DNA of 64,000 nucleotides. It comes from UBA1847 sp942492205. Lineage in GTDB: Bacteria > Pseudomonadota > Gammaproteobacteria > Steroidobacterales > Woeseiaceae. Below the pieces are notes generated by a model. It made no database searches. It was not told the origin of the DNA and worked only from the letters and a program-made list of their open reading frames with translations. Location: the NCBI GenBank assembly GCA_942492205.1, contig CALODT010000004.1, positions 124,001 through 188,000 on the forward strand, written 5' to 3'. The position numbers and the translations under genes are program-made. Shown piece by piece: positions 43,582 to 52,092 of this stretch (position 1 is the stretch's first letter; every line of letters begins with the position of its first letter).

Positions 43582-44247
43582 ATGTCTTTCATACTCGACG
43601 CGCTGAAGAAATCGGAAACAGAGCGCCAACAAAAAAGCTCGGCAGAGTTTGCGAAGGTACCCACAGGCAGCGGACCGACTCGGGCCCCGGGCTGGCTGCT
43701 GATTCTGGGCGTTCTGCTCGCCGTCAACCTGATCGTCTTGCTTGGGCTGTTGCTCAGGCCCTCCTCCGAGCCACCAGTGCTAAGCGCGCCAGCAGTATCG
43801 GAAGCCAGTGTGGCGCGAGCCGTGGAGACCCGCCAGCCGGGGCCGGCTGCTGCTGCCGCCGATGACGGCCCGCCGAGCTTTGCAGACCGTGTCGCCGAAG
43901 CGAAGCAAGCCACCCCTGCGACAGCCCCGGCACGTGCGGCGGTGCAGGAGGACGGTATCAAGCAAGCCGCACCGCCCGCCGTCCCGGTCGACAGCTCGCG
44001 GCCGGCGAACACCTCGACGTTGCCGACGATCTACGAAGTCATTACCGACGGCAGTATCGTGCTGCCCGAGCTGCACCTCGACATTCACGTCTATAGCGAC
44101 GTGCCGCAGGACCGCTTCGTGTTCATCAATATGTCCAAGCAACGTGAAAGGTCGCAGCTTGAAGAGGGGCCGGTCGTCGACGAGATTACGCCCGACGGTG
44201 TGATCCTGACGTATCGTGGCGAAACCTTCCTGTTACCGCGCGACTAG
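43582..44247 (+). CDS. gspB: GspB/ExeB-type general secretion protein
   Basis: 221 residues. The cytoplasmic MSFILDALKKSETERQ opening is diagnostic for GspB. A membrane span (about 37-58) and an Ala/Pro-rich linker lead to the periplasmic T2SB domain (LPELHLDIHVYSDVPQDRFVFINM, ending VILTYRGETFLL). It forms a complex with GspA, whose gene ends three bases earlier. Confidence 0.92.
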   Translation: MSFILDALKKSETERQQKSSAEFAKVPTGSGPTRAPGWLLILGVLLAVNLIVLLGLLLRPSSEPPVLSAPAVSEASVARAVETRQPGPAAAAADDGPPSFADRVAEAKQATPATAPARAAVQEDGIKQAAPPAVPVDSSRPANTSTLPTIYEVITDGSIVLPELHLDIHVYSDVPQDRFVFINMSKQRERSQLEEGPVVDEITPDGVILTYRGETFLLPRD

Positions 44248-44252
44248 ATACC

Positions 44253-46094
44253 TTGAACGAATCGACGATCAAATACGTGGATGGCGATTCCCTGGCTGCC
44301 GCACTGACATCCGGTATTCACCAGGTGATGGGCGAACAGGAAATGCTCAATCGCATCAACGTTTTCCCTGTCGCGGACAGCGACACGGGTACCAACCTCT
44401 GCCTTTCCCTGGGCGCCGCGCTGGATATCCTGGGGAGCAGCGAGGAGAAGCACCTCGGCACCATGCTCGCCGCGATGGCCGACGCCTTGCTGGATGGAGC
44501 CCGCGGAAACTCCGGCGCGATCATCGCGCAGTTTTTTCAGGGGCTGAGCGACTCGGCGGGCGAATCGACACGCTTCACGACCTACACGTTCGGCAAGGCC
44601 GTCAGTCTCGGCAGCGAATATGCGCACGACGCGCTGTCGATGCCACGTGAAGGTACAGTCCTCACGGTGGTCGCAGCCTTCGCAAACAGCATTGCCCACC
44701 AGGTGGCCGACGCGAAGCAGGAAGACTTCCGGGCTCTTCTGCGTACCGCCCGGGGCGAGCTGGAAGAGGCTCTTGCCAACACGCCGAATCAGCTTGAAGT
44801 ATTGAAGAAAGCTGGCGTGGTCGATGCCGGCGCCAAGGGCTTTGCGGTACTGGTAGAAGGAATGTGTCAGTACCTCTGCGAGGGAACCGCCGTGCCAATG
44901 CCGGACACGTCCTTGCTGAATGCCATCGAGCCCGCCGTCCCGTTCGCTGAGGCCGACAACGCATCGAAGTATCGTTTCTGTACCGAGTGCCTGGTGAGCG
45001 CAGACGATATCGAACGGCGAAAACTGCGCGAGGCACTTGCGAAGCTCGGCGACTCGCTGGTTCTCGCCGGCACCAAGCGCAAGGCGAAGATCCACATCCA
45101 CGTCGACGATCCGGACGCCGTTTTCGATGTCGCCCGGAAGTTCGGTCGGCTCAGCGGCGAAAAGGCGGACGACCTGCACCGCCAGCAGCACAGCATGCAG
45201 GCGACATCGCGGCGTTTCGCTGTCATTACCGATTCAGCGGCTGACATCCCCGAAGATGCGATGGAGCGCCTCGACATTCACATGGTGCCCTGTCGAATCC
45301 AGTTTGGCGATCATGGCTTCCTCGACAAAGTCAGCATTACGAGCGATGAGTTTTACGAGGAACTCGCATCGAACAGCGTCCACCCGACCACGTCCCAGCC
45401 GGCCCCCGGTGATTTTCGTCGCCAGTTTCAATTTCTCGCCAGCCACTACCCCGACGTTCTTTCCCTGAATCTGACGAGTCGCGTCAGCGGTACGTTTGAG
45501 GGTGCCCGCCTTGCCATCGAACGCAGCAAAGCGCCGGGCCGGATTCACGTCATTGATACCCGGAATGCCTCGATGGGTCAGGGTCAGCTGGTCACCCTGG
45601 CTGCCGAATGCGCCGATAGCGGGCTGGACGTGGAGTCGACCGTCGAGCTCATTCAGCGGCAGATACCGCGAACCCGGACGTTCGCATTACTCGATGACCT
45701 GCGTTACGCGGTACGTGGCGGACGCGTCCCGGCGTGGGTCAAGACGATCGCCGATCTGCTGCATCTGAAGCCCATCATCGCGACGAAACCGGACGGGCAG
45801 ATTTCACTGGCCGGCTTCGTTTTTGGGCGACGCAATCGAGCCGACCGCTTTGCCAGGTTCGTTGCGCGCCGCGTCGAAAAAAACACGCCGCTGCAGGTCG
45901 GCATCGGGCATGCCCTATGCAGACAGGACGCAGAGCTTCTCGCAGAAAAGATACGATCACGTATCAGCACCGTCGAGGCTGTCGATATCAGCGCGCTGGG
46001 GCCAGCACTCGGCGTGCATGGTGGCCCCGGCACGCTGCTTGTGGCCGTCAGTCCTGTCGTTTCACTTGAGGACGTCACCCGCAACGTCGATTAG
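44253..46094 (+). CDS. DAK2-DegV fusion: fatty-acid kinase and fatty-acid-binding modules in one chain
   Basis: 613 residues. About 1-210 is a DhaL/DAK2 kinase domain (NVFPVADSDTGTNL with metal-binding Asp, DGARGNSGAIIAQFF); 240-315 matches the FakA middle region (KIHIHVDDPDAVF). From about 319 a full DegV domain follows (FAVITDSAADIP, LNLTSRVSGTFEGA, DTRNASMGQGQLV, GHALCRQDAELL). In Gram-positive bacteria FakA and FakB are separate proteins that phosphorylate exogenous or recycled fatty acids. Here they are joined. TTG 44253 is chosen because it gives a complete domain start; no ribosome site is evident. The 3' end overlaps the convergent yedK by 33 bases. Confidence 0.88.
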   Translation: MNESTIKYVDGDSLAAALTSGIHQVMGEQEMLNRINVFPVADSDTGTNLCLSLGAALDILGSSEEKHLGTMLAAMADALLDGARGNSGAIIAQFFQGLSDSAGESTRFTTYTFGKAVSLGSEYAHDALSMPREGTVLTVVAAFANSIAHQVADAKQEDFRALLRTARGELEEALANTPNQLEVLKKAGVVDAGAKGFAVLVEGMCQYLCEGTAVPMPDTSLLNAIEPAVPFAEADNASKYRFCTECLVSADDIERRKLREALAKLGDSLVLAGTKRKAKIHIHVDDPDAVFDVARKFGRLSGEKADDLHRQQHSMQATSRRFAVITDSAADIPEDAMERLDIHMVPCRIQFGDHGFLDKVSITSDEFYEELASNSVHPTTSQPAPGDFRRQFQFLASHYPDVLSLNLTSRVSGTFEGARLAIERSKAPGRIHVIDTRNASMGQGQLVTLAAECADSGLDVESTVELIQRQIPRTRTFALLDDLRYAVRGGRVPAWVKTIADLLHLKPIIATKPDGQISLAGFVFGRRNRADRFARFVARRVEKNTPLQVGIGHALCRQDAELLAEKIRSRISTVEAVDISALGPALGVHGGPGTLLVAVSPVVSLEDVTRNVD

Positions 46095-46727
46095 CTCAGC
46101 CCCCTCGTTGCGCGCGTTGTTGACGCGACGATCCACCGGCCAGGCCGTTAACTCTGGCGTCCGCTCGGGTAGCTGCTGCAGGACGTCGGCCGAACCGGCC
46201 AGCCAGTCGCTGGCCGTATCGGACCTTAAGATGACCGGCATCCTGTGATGCAACGGCTGCATGAATTCGTTGGCTTCGGTGGTAATCAGGGTAGTCGTCT
46301 GCAGTGACTCTCCGGTCTCTTTGTCGGTCCAGTTCTCCCAGAGGCCGGCAAGGCCAAGCGGCTCGCCGCTCGCCAGCGAGATGTAATAGGGCGTCTTGGC
46401 ATCATTCTCGCGGCGCCACTCGTAGAAACCATCGGCAAGTACAACGCAGCGTCGATGCCGGAATGCCGCACGATAGGACGGTTTCTCCGCCACGGTTTCG
46501 GCCCGCGCATTGATCATGCGATTGCCTATCGACGGGTCCTTGGCCCAGAACGGAACCAGGCCCCACCGCAGCATGACGAGTTCGCGCTCGCTGCCTGCCT
46601 CCCGGATCGCGGCGATATCCTGGGTTGGCGCGATGTTATAGCGGGGCTTCAGTTGGATCGTTGTCGACACGCCGAACAACGCGGCAGCGGCTTCGGCGGG
46701 AGAATAAAACGCGAAACGTCCGCACAC
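46062..46727 (-). CDS. yedK: SRAP/YedK abasic-site processing protein
   Basis: 221 residues of the HMCES/YedK family, which crosslinks to abasic sites in single-stranded DNA through Cys2. MCGRFAFYS, YNIAPTQ, RWGLVPFWAKDP, NARAETVAEKPSYR, CVVLADGFYEW and LHHRMPVIL are all present, so the catalytic Cys2, Asn, Glu and His are kept. It converges with, and overlaps by 33 bases, the DAK2-DegV gene. Confidence 0.96.
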   Translation of the reverse strand: MCGRFAFYSPAEAAAALFGVSTTIQLKPRYNIAPTQDIAAIREAGSERELVMLRWGLVPFWAKDPSIGNRMINARAETVAEKPSYRAAFRHRRCVVLADGFYEWRRENDAKTPYYISLASGEPLGLAGLWENWTDKETGESLQTTTLITTEANEFMQPLHHRMPVILRSDTASDWLAGSADVLQQLPERTPELTAWPVDRRVNNARNEGAELIDVAGDVLK

Positions 46728-46729
46728 GG

Positions 46730-47503
46730 CTATTCACGAATTCCCACACCGCGCTGCATCAGCACCATGCAGGCTGTGAACAAGACAACCACGAAAACGA
46801 CAAGAATGACGTATGCGTGGCCAATGCTGATATCAGACGTGCCAAGAATGCCGTAGCGAAAGGCGTTGACCATGTAAAGAATCGGATTCGCCTTCGAGAT
46901 GTTTTGCCAGAACTCCGGCAGCAATGAAATCGAGTAGAACACGCCACCCAGGTAGGTCAGGGGCGTAAGGACGAAAGTCGGCACGATCGATATATCGTCA
47001 AACTTCTTCGCGAACACGGCGTTGATGAATCCCGCCAGTGAAAACACGACCGACGACAGCAGCACGATCGAGATCGTGATCAGCGGATGCGCAACGTCCA
47101 GACGGGTAAAGAACAAAGCGATGATCGTGACCAGCAGTCCAACCAGCAGCCCGCGCAGCACGCCGCCGGCCACGTGACCAATAATAATCGTCGCGTACGA
47201 CATCGGCGCTACCAGCATTTCCTCGACATGACGCCCGAACTTCGCACCGAAGAAGGAAGAAACGACATTGCCATAGGAATTGGTTATCACGGACATCATG
47301 ATGAGACCGGGAGCGATGTACTGCATGTAGTCGAAACCGTCCATGCTGCCAATGCGTCGACCGATGAGGTTGCCGAAGATAATGAAGTACAAGGTCATGG
47401 TGATCGCAGGCGGCACAATCGTCTGCACCCAGATACGCAATACCCGCACGACCTCCTTGCGAATGATGGTCTTTGCAGCAACCAGGTTTAATCGCAGGTT
47501 CAT
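46730..47503 (-). CDS. yadH: ABC-2 exporter permease (YadH type)
   Basis: 257 residues with six membrane segments. The N-terminal KEVVRVLRIWVQTIVPPAITMTLYF and the central EEMLVAPMSY and PLTYLGGVFYS are characteristic of the YadH/DrrB/NodJ group. It is the membrane half of the exporter whose ATPase is encoded upstream with a 4-base overlap. Substrate unknown. Confidence 0.93.
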   Translation of the reverse strand: MNLRLNLVAAKTIIRKEVVRVLRIWVQTIVPPAITMTLYFIIFGNLIGRRIGSMDGFDYMQYIAPGLIMMSVITNSYGNVVSSFFGAKFGRHVEEMLVAPMSYATIIIGHVAGGVLRGLLVGLLVTIIALFFTRLDVAHPLITISIVLLSSVVFSLAGFINAVFAKKFDDISIVPTFVLTPLTYLGGVFYSISLLPEFWQNISKANPILYMVNAFRYGILGTSDISIGHAYVILVVFVVVLFTACMVLMQRGVGIRE

Positions 47504-48429
47504 TCGGACGTCACCTGCTGCTTGCTTTCGACGAGGCGCATGAACAGCTCTTCCAGGCGATTCGCCTTGTTGCGCAGGCTGGAAACGTGAATGTCCCGCG
47601 CGCTGAGCTGCGCAAACAGGTCGTTCAGATCACGTCCCGGTCCTTTCTCCACCTCAAGCTCGCCGTCGCCACGCAGTTTCGTCGTAAAGCCTTCCAGCTG
47701 CGGTGCTGCGGAGACGGCGCTGTCCAGACTGAGGACGAATACCTCGCGCTGCAGTTTCTTCAGGACATCGCTCATCTTTGCGTCTTCGATGATCGTTCCC
47801 TCGTCGATAATCGCGATATGCCGACACAGCGATTCGGCCTCTTCGAGATAGTGGGTCGTCAGAATTATGGTCGTGCCTGCCTCGTTGATGCGCTGCAGGT
47901 AGTCCCACATGGAGCGACGGATCTCGATGTCGACACCGGCAGTCGGCTCATCGAGGATCAGCAGCCGCGGCTCATGCACCAGTGCGCGGGCGATCATCAG
48001 GCGTCGCTTCATGCCGCCGGACAGGCTGCGCGCCGGGTCGTTGCGACGATCCCACAGCCGCAGTTCTCGCAGGTACTTTTCAACGCGTTGCTTCGCGAGC
48101 TTGCCGCTCAGGCCGTAATAGCCGGCCTGGTTGGCGACGATATTGCCGACCAGCTCCCAGAGATTGACGTTGATTTCCTGCGGCACAACACCGATGCAGG
48201 CCTTGGCGGCCTCCAGCTCGGTATCGATGTTATGACCGAAAACCCGGACCTCGCCGCCGCTCTTGTTCACCAGCGAACTGACAATGCCGATTGCGGTTGT
48301 CTTGCCCGCACCATTGGGACCCAGCAATGCATAGAAGTCGCCCGACTGTACAGTCAGGTCGATGCCCTTCAGCGCCTGCTTGCCATTGCTGTAGGTCTTG
48401 CTGAGGTTCTTGATTGAGAGCGCTGTCAT
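47500..48429 (-). CDS. yadG: ABC exporter ATP-binding protein (YadG type)
   Basis: 309 residues. Walker A GPNGAGKTT, signature SLSGGMKRRL, Walker B RLLILDEPTAGVD, and TTHYLEEAE with the switch His; a C-terminal extension of about 80 residues follows, as in YadG. ATG 48429 gives the family N-terminus (ALSIKNLSKTYSNG); the frame is open 105 bases further but without domain content. Overlaps yadH by ATGA. Confidence 0.94.
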   Translation of the reverse strand: MTALSIKNLSKTYSNGKQALKGIDLTVQSGDFYALLGPNGAGKTTAIGIVSSLVNKSGGEVRVFGHNIDTELEAAKACIGVVPQEINVNLWELVGNIVANQAGYYGLSGKLAKQRVEKYLRELRLWDRRNDPARSLSGGMKRRLMIARALVHEPRLLILDEPTAGVDIEIRRSMWDYLQRINEAGTTIILTTHYLEEAESLCRHIAIIDEGTIIEDAKMSDVLKKLQREVFVLSLDSAVSAAPQLEGFTTKLRGDGELEVEKGPGRDLNDLFAQLSARDIHVSSLRNKANRLEELFMRLVESKQQVTSE

Positions 48430-48463
48430 CAGGCGGCGTATTGTACCCGCGCACTCGCAGTCA

Positions 48464-49129
48464 TCACACCTTCGGTTCGCGAATACCTCCTCTGTCTTGA
48501 GGCACAAGCTGTTGCGAGGGCGCACGCACTGCACACGCCGCTGCCGACAGCCTTGCGCTTTGTGATGCGCGTCGATGCGTCAGCATGTGCTGCAGTGCAC
48601 GGTAGTGGGACGCACGCCGCAGCTTATAGCTCTTGGCGACGCCGTGGCCCAGCAGCCGGCGCCAGAGCATATCGTCGTCTGCAAAGCGCAGGCCGAGGAG
48701 ATCGTGTCGATGGGCCGATCGCGCGAGGAGCGTAATGAGGGCGAGTCGCGCAAGTCGCTCGCACCAGCTCACCGACGCACCGCAGATCAGCCTCACAGCA
48801 TAGGGATTGCGACGTGCCAGCTGCCAGAGAAAGGACAGGCCTGCCGCCTGCAGCTGGCAGATTTCCGCGCATGGTGTCTCGCCCTGATCGATGAAGCCCA
48901 GTTGCGGGCTGTCATCCAGCAGTCTCTGCCAGAAATCATCGTCGTGCTCACGCAGGGAAAAAAGCAGGAAGGGCGCGCTTGCCAGGCGTAACTGCTCGTC
49001 GAGGCTCAAGCTGCAGTCCGAAAGCACGCCATACAGCGGCGACTCAGAGGCCGTGACGACTCTGAGGAAACAGCGATTCAGCTCGGTAATGTTGACGAGA
49101 TCGTCCGTCGTCAGCCCCTGGTACTCCAT
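48464..49129 (-). CDS. Conserved-looking protein of unknown function
   Basis: 221 residues, no family recognised. It is Leu/Arg-rich and predicted helical, with several Cys (for example CAEICQLQ and SWCERLARLA) but no clear metal motif, and a basic, low-complexity C-terminus. No signal peptide or membrane span. GAGGGGGAG lies directly before the ATG. It is divergent from a FlhC-like regulator gene across an AT-rich 129-base region, which suggests shared control. It could be related to that regulator's function, but nothing in the sequence proves this. Confidence 0.6.
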   Translation of the reverse strand: MEYQGLTTDDLVNITELNRCFLRVVTASESPLYGVLSDCSLSLDEQLRLASAPFLLFSLREHDDDFWQRLLDDSPQLGFIDQGETPCAEICQLQAAGLSFLWQLARRNPYAVRLICGASVSWCERLARLALITLLARSAHRHDLLGLRFADDDMLWRRLLGHGVAKSYKLRRASHYRALQHMLTHRRASQSARLSAAACAVRAPSQQLVPQDRGGIREPKV

Positions 49130-49189
49130 GTCTCCCCCTCGAGGCGCTTTTCTCGCCCGTTGTCAGATTTTCTATATTTCGCACTAGTT

Positions 49190-49234
49190 GACCATTTATG
49201 GATAATATAGGCTACTTAAAAGCTATATATGGTC
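49190..49234. promoter_or_regulatory. Divergent control region with imperfect inverted repeat
   Basis: Arms GACCATTTATGG (49190-49201) and CTATATATGGTC (49223-49234) match in 10 of 12 positions with a 21-base gap. A -35-like TTGACC overlaps the left arm. The stretch 49170-49258 is far more AT-rich than its surroundings. It is a plausible operator/promoter zone for both flanking genes. Confidence 0.35.
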
Positions 49235-49258
49235 CTTTTCTAGCATAAAGAGCAAACA

Positions 49259-49852
49259 ATGCGCCTAACCGATGATCGCTATGCAGGGGAACGCAGCCAG
49301 TCCGAACTGGCGCTGCGTATGATTCGCCACGAAGCCCGTACACGCACCATTCGTGAATGCACGGGGCTTTCCGACGATCGCATCAGGAAGCTGTATTCGA
49401 CCTACTTCCGCAATTCCGGGGCATCGAACGTCAAGCGGCGGCGCGGAAAATCGCCGCGCCAGGTCGCTCTCTACGTCAAGAGTCCCGAGCATCAGCTGCA
49501 GGCGACAACACTGGTGTCGCTGTTCTATGCCGGTCTGCTGGTGCGCATCGACCACGCGGACAAGGTGCATGCCTGCTGGCCACGCCCCGACGTCGAATTC
49601 GGCCACCGGCTATGTCGCGCCTACGAGACCTACCTGCTGCTGCACGACGATGCCAAACTCAGTTTCGAGTGGGTCTGGAATTTGCTGCACTGTATCGCCT
49701 GCAACGACGAACTCTACCTTGCCGCGTGTCGTGGTTGCCGCGCGCGCTACGTGCAGGACGCCTATGCGCTCGATCGCAAGACTTGCCCGAGCTGCGCGAT
49801 TGAAAATGAATCCAGAGACATCCGCGCCAGCGCACGGCCTGGTCGCTTCTGA
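49259..49852 (+). CDS. FlhC-like transcriptional regulator
   Basis: 197 residues. The helix-turn-helix-like TIRECTGLSDDRIRKLYSTYFR parallels the DNA-binding start of FlhC, the middle holds RAYETYLLLH, and four cysteines near the C-terminus (ACRGC with CPSC about 20 residues later) match the FlhC zinc site. FlhC normally acts with FlhD to switch on flagellar genes; neither flhD nor flagellar genes lie here, so this is a stand-alone relative with an unknown regulon. AAAGAG precedes the ATG by about seven bases. Divergent from an unknown gene. Confidence 0.68.
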   Translation: MRLTDDRYAGERSQSELALRMIRHEARTRTIRECTGLSDDRIRKLYSTYFRNSGASNVKRRRGKSPRQVALYVKSPEHQLQATTLVSLFYAGLLVRIDHADKVHACWPRPDVEFGHRLCRAYETYLLLHDDAKLSFEWVWNLLHCIACNDELYLAACRGCRARYVQDAYALDRKTCPSCAIENESRDIRASARPGRF

Positions 49853-49942
49853 GGCCCCGGCCGCGGCTGCTTTCCGGTACAATACCGGCACGCGGCCAGG
49901 CCGTGACACAACATAAAAAAAGACCTCAAGGGAGTACTCTCA

Positions 49943-50329
49943 ATGCTAAAAGAATTTAAAGATTTCGCGATGCGTGGCAACGTTGTCGACATGGCTGTCG
50001 GCATTATCATCGGCGCCGCGTTTGGCAAGATCGTGTCTTCGCTGGTATCCGATGTCATCATGCCGCCAATCGGCATGGCTATGGGCGGCGTCGATTTCAG
50101 TAACCTCGCGATTTCGCTGGGTGAAGGCGCGGAAGCCGCGTCGATTAACTACGGTGTCTTCATCAACACGGTACTCGACTTCCTGATCGTCGCATTCGCG
50201 ATCTTCATGGTGATCAAGGGCCTGAACTCGATGAAGAAAAAGGAAGAAGAGAAGCCGGCAGAGCCGCCGAAACCCTCTAAGGAAGAAGTTCTGCTGACCG
50301 AAATCCGCGACCTGCTCGCAAAGAAATAG
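49943..50329 (+). CDS. mscL: Large-conductance mechanosensitive channel
   Basis: 128 residues. MLKEFKDFAMRGNVVDMAVGIIIGAAFGKIVSSLV is the conserved N-terminal helix and first span, the second span is VFINTVLDFLIVAFAIFMVIKGLN, and a charged C-terminal helix ends EEVLLTEIRDLLAK. It opens under membrane tension to release solutes during hypo-osmotic shock. GGGAG lies ten bases before the ATG; TACAAT at 49878-49883 may be its -10. Confidence 0.98.
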   Translation: MLKEFKDFAMRGNVVDMAVGIIIGAAFGKIVSSLVSDVIMPPIGMAMGGVDFSNLAISLGEGAEAASINYGVFINTVLDFLIVAFAIFMVIKGLNSMKKKEEEKPAEPPKPSKEEVLLTEIRDLLAKK

Positions 50330-50413
50330 GCCGGCTGGTAGCGAGTCGTGATGTCGCCGTAGCAACGCTGCGGCGACGTTCCTTCCCGCTCCGCTATTTG
50401 AACGACCGACCCA

Positions 50414-51307
50414 TTGGAAAACCACAACGTATTTGCCGGGGCTTTCGTCGATCGCAGTGGCGATCGGCGCAAGGATCCGGATTGGCTGGCCCGAGCCGTC
50501 GCCAGCGACGAGGCGCGATTCGTGCCCGTCTGGGGCGACCGTTGCCTTGTCGGCGGCGATCCGCTGCACGCAATACGTCTGCAGCGCTCGCAGGTCGAGC
50601 CGTATTTCGACAACGACAGCGTCATTTTTTTGGGCCTGTTCAGGAATCAGCCGGTATTTGCGCTGGCCATCGTTCACGACACGGAGCAGCCCTTTCAGGA
50701 GCTCGGCAGCTTCGAGAGCCTGCGCTTTCTTGGCACACGCCTGCCACTCGATGAAGCAAACCTGGTCGCCCATGCCCGTGCACTGGTTGTCTGGCACGCG
50801 TCGCAATCCTTCTGCGGCACCTGCGGCGCTGCCGCGTTGCCTGAGACCGGAGGCAATACTCGTCGCTGCGTCAACCCGGATTGCGCAACCGAGATATTTC
50901 CGCGCACGGACCCGGCCGTGATCGTACTGGTGCACGACGGTGACCGATGTCTGCTGGGCCGCCAGGCGAGCTGGCCAGAGAATCGCTATTCGACCGTCGC
51001 GGGCTTCGTGGAGCCTGGAGAAAGCCTCGAAGATGCCGTACGGCGCGAGGTGTACGAGGAAACGAACGTACGCGTTGGCGCCGTAAACTATCACAGCTCT
51101 CAACCATGGCCGTTTCCCTCGGCACTGATGCTTGGCTTCCTGGCGGAGGCGGCGACCAGCAACATTGTTTTGAATGACGGCGAGCTCGAGGACGCGCAGT
51201 GGTTTACTCGCGAACAGCTGGCCTCCGATTTTCCGAAGCTGCCTTTTCGAATCTCCATCGCGCGACGCCTGGTGGATCACTGGATTCTGCTCGGCGAAGA
51301 CGACTGA
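50414..51307 (+). CDS. nudC: NADH pyrophosphatase / NAD-capped RNA hydrolase
   Basis: 297 residues. The zinc ribbon (FCGTCGAAALP and RCVNPDC) precedes the Nudix box (GFVEPGESLEDAVRREVYEET) and the NudC-specific SQPWPFPSALMLGF. It hydrolyses NADH to NMNH and AMP and removes NAD caps from RNA. The start is TTG 50414 (MENHNVFAGAF); no ATG is available before the conserved part. The NRDE gene starts three bases after its stop. Confidence 0.95.
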   Translation: MENHNVFAGAFVDRSGDRRKDPDWLARAVASDEARFVPVWGDRCLVGGDPLHAIRLQRSQVEPYFDNDSVIFLGLFRNQPVFALAIVHDTEQPFQELGSFESLRFLGTRLPLDEANLVAHARALVVWHASQSFCGTCGAAALPETGGNTRRCVNPDCATEIFPRTDPAVIVLVHDGDRCLLGRQASWPENRYSTVAGFVEPGESLEDAVRREVYEETNVRVGAVNYHSSQPWPFPSALMLGFLAEAATSNIVLNDGELEDAQWFTREQLASDFPKLPFRISIARRLVDHWILLGEDD

Positions 51308-51309
51308 GC

Positions 51310-52092
51310 GTGTGCCTCGTCGTCCTGGCGATCGAACAACACCCCCGGTTCCCGTTGATACTGGCGGCTAATCGCGACGAATTCCACGCGCGACCGACCC
51401 GCAACGCCGCTTGGTGGACCGACAGGCCGAATACGTTCGGCGGTCGCGATCTGCAGGCAGGCGGCGGCTGGCTCGCGCTGCATCGAACGGGTCGCTTTGC
51501 AACGGTCACCAACTATCGCGACGCCGAGCCCACGGCAACCGGGTTTCGTTCGCGCGGCCACCTGGTCGCTGATTTCCTCGATGGCGAGCAATCACCGCTC
51601 GACTACGTCAGGTCAATCGATGGCGCACGCTACGCCGGATTCAATCTGATTGCCGGCGACGGCAATCAGGTCGCTTACGTGTCTAACCGCGGTGCTGAGG
51701 CGCGTGCGTTGTCTGCCGGCATCTACGGTCTGAGCAACGCATTGCTGGACGGACCCTGGAGCAAAGTCGAACGCAGCAAGGCAGGCCTGCGCAGCTTGCT
51801 GGCCCGGGAAACCATCAACGAGACGACGCTTCTGCGCCTGCTCAATGACAAGACTCGCGGGCCTGCCGAGGAAATCGAGGCGGGCCACCTGGATTTCGCT
51901 ACCCGGCATGCGCTGTCGGCGCCCTTCATCGTCACTCCAGACTATGGCACCCGATGCTCATCGGTCGTGCTCGTAAACGATGCGGGTTGCTGGCAAATGA
52001 CGGAACGCCGATTCGACCATGCCGGCATCGGCACAGGTGACTCACGCTGTTCGTTTCACGCTCAGCCGACTTCAGCCAAAAACCGTCAATAA
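51310..52092 (+). CDS. NRDE-family (TANGO2-like) protein
   Basis: 260 residues. GTG 51310 gives the family N-terminus MCLVVLAI with Cys2, followed by PLILAANRDEFHARPT, the NRDE signature, and TGRFATVTNYRD and GLSNALLDGPWSKV later. The family resembles N-terminal nucleophile hydrolases and includes TANGO2, linked to heme or lipid handling; the biochemical role is unsettled. It is probably co-transcribed with nudC. The last 21 bases overlap the convergent esterase gene. Confidence 0.92.
   Translation: MCLVVLAIEQHPRFPLILAANRDEFHARPTRNAAWWTDRPNTFGGRDLQAGGGWLALHRTGRFATVTNYRDAEPTATGFRSRGHLVADFLDGEQSPLDYVRSIDGARYAGFNLIAGDGNQVAYVSNRGAEARALSAGIYGLSNALLDGPWSKVERSKAGLRSLLARETINETTLLRLLNDKTRGPAEEIEAGHLDFATRHALSAPFIVTPDYGTRCSSVVLVNDAGCWQMTERRFDHAGIGTGDSRCSFHAQPTSAKNRQ

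Noticed and set aside
47473..48417. 314-codon plus-strand open frame opposite yadG
   Set aside because: yadG has complete ABC ATPase motifs; this frame has no recognisable domain.
49874..49888. CCGGTA-CAA-TACCGG inverted repeat as a terminator
   Set aside because: Perfect but short stem, no T-run on either side; the TACAAT in its centre is more likely a -10 for mscL.
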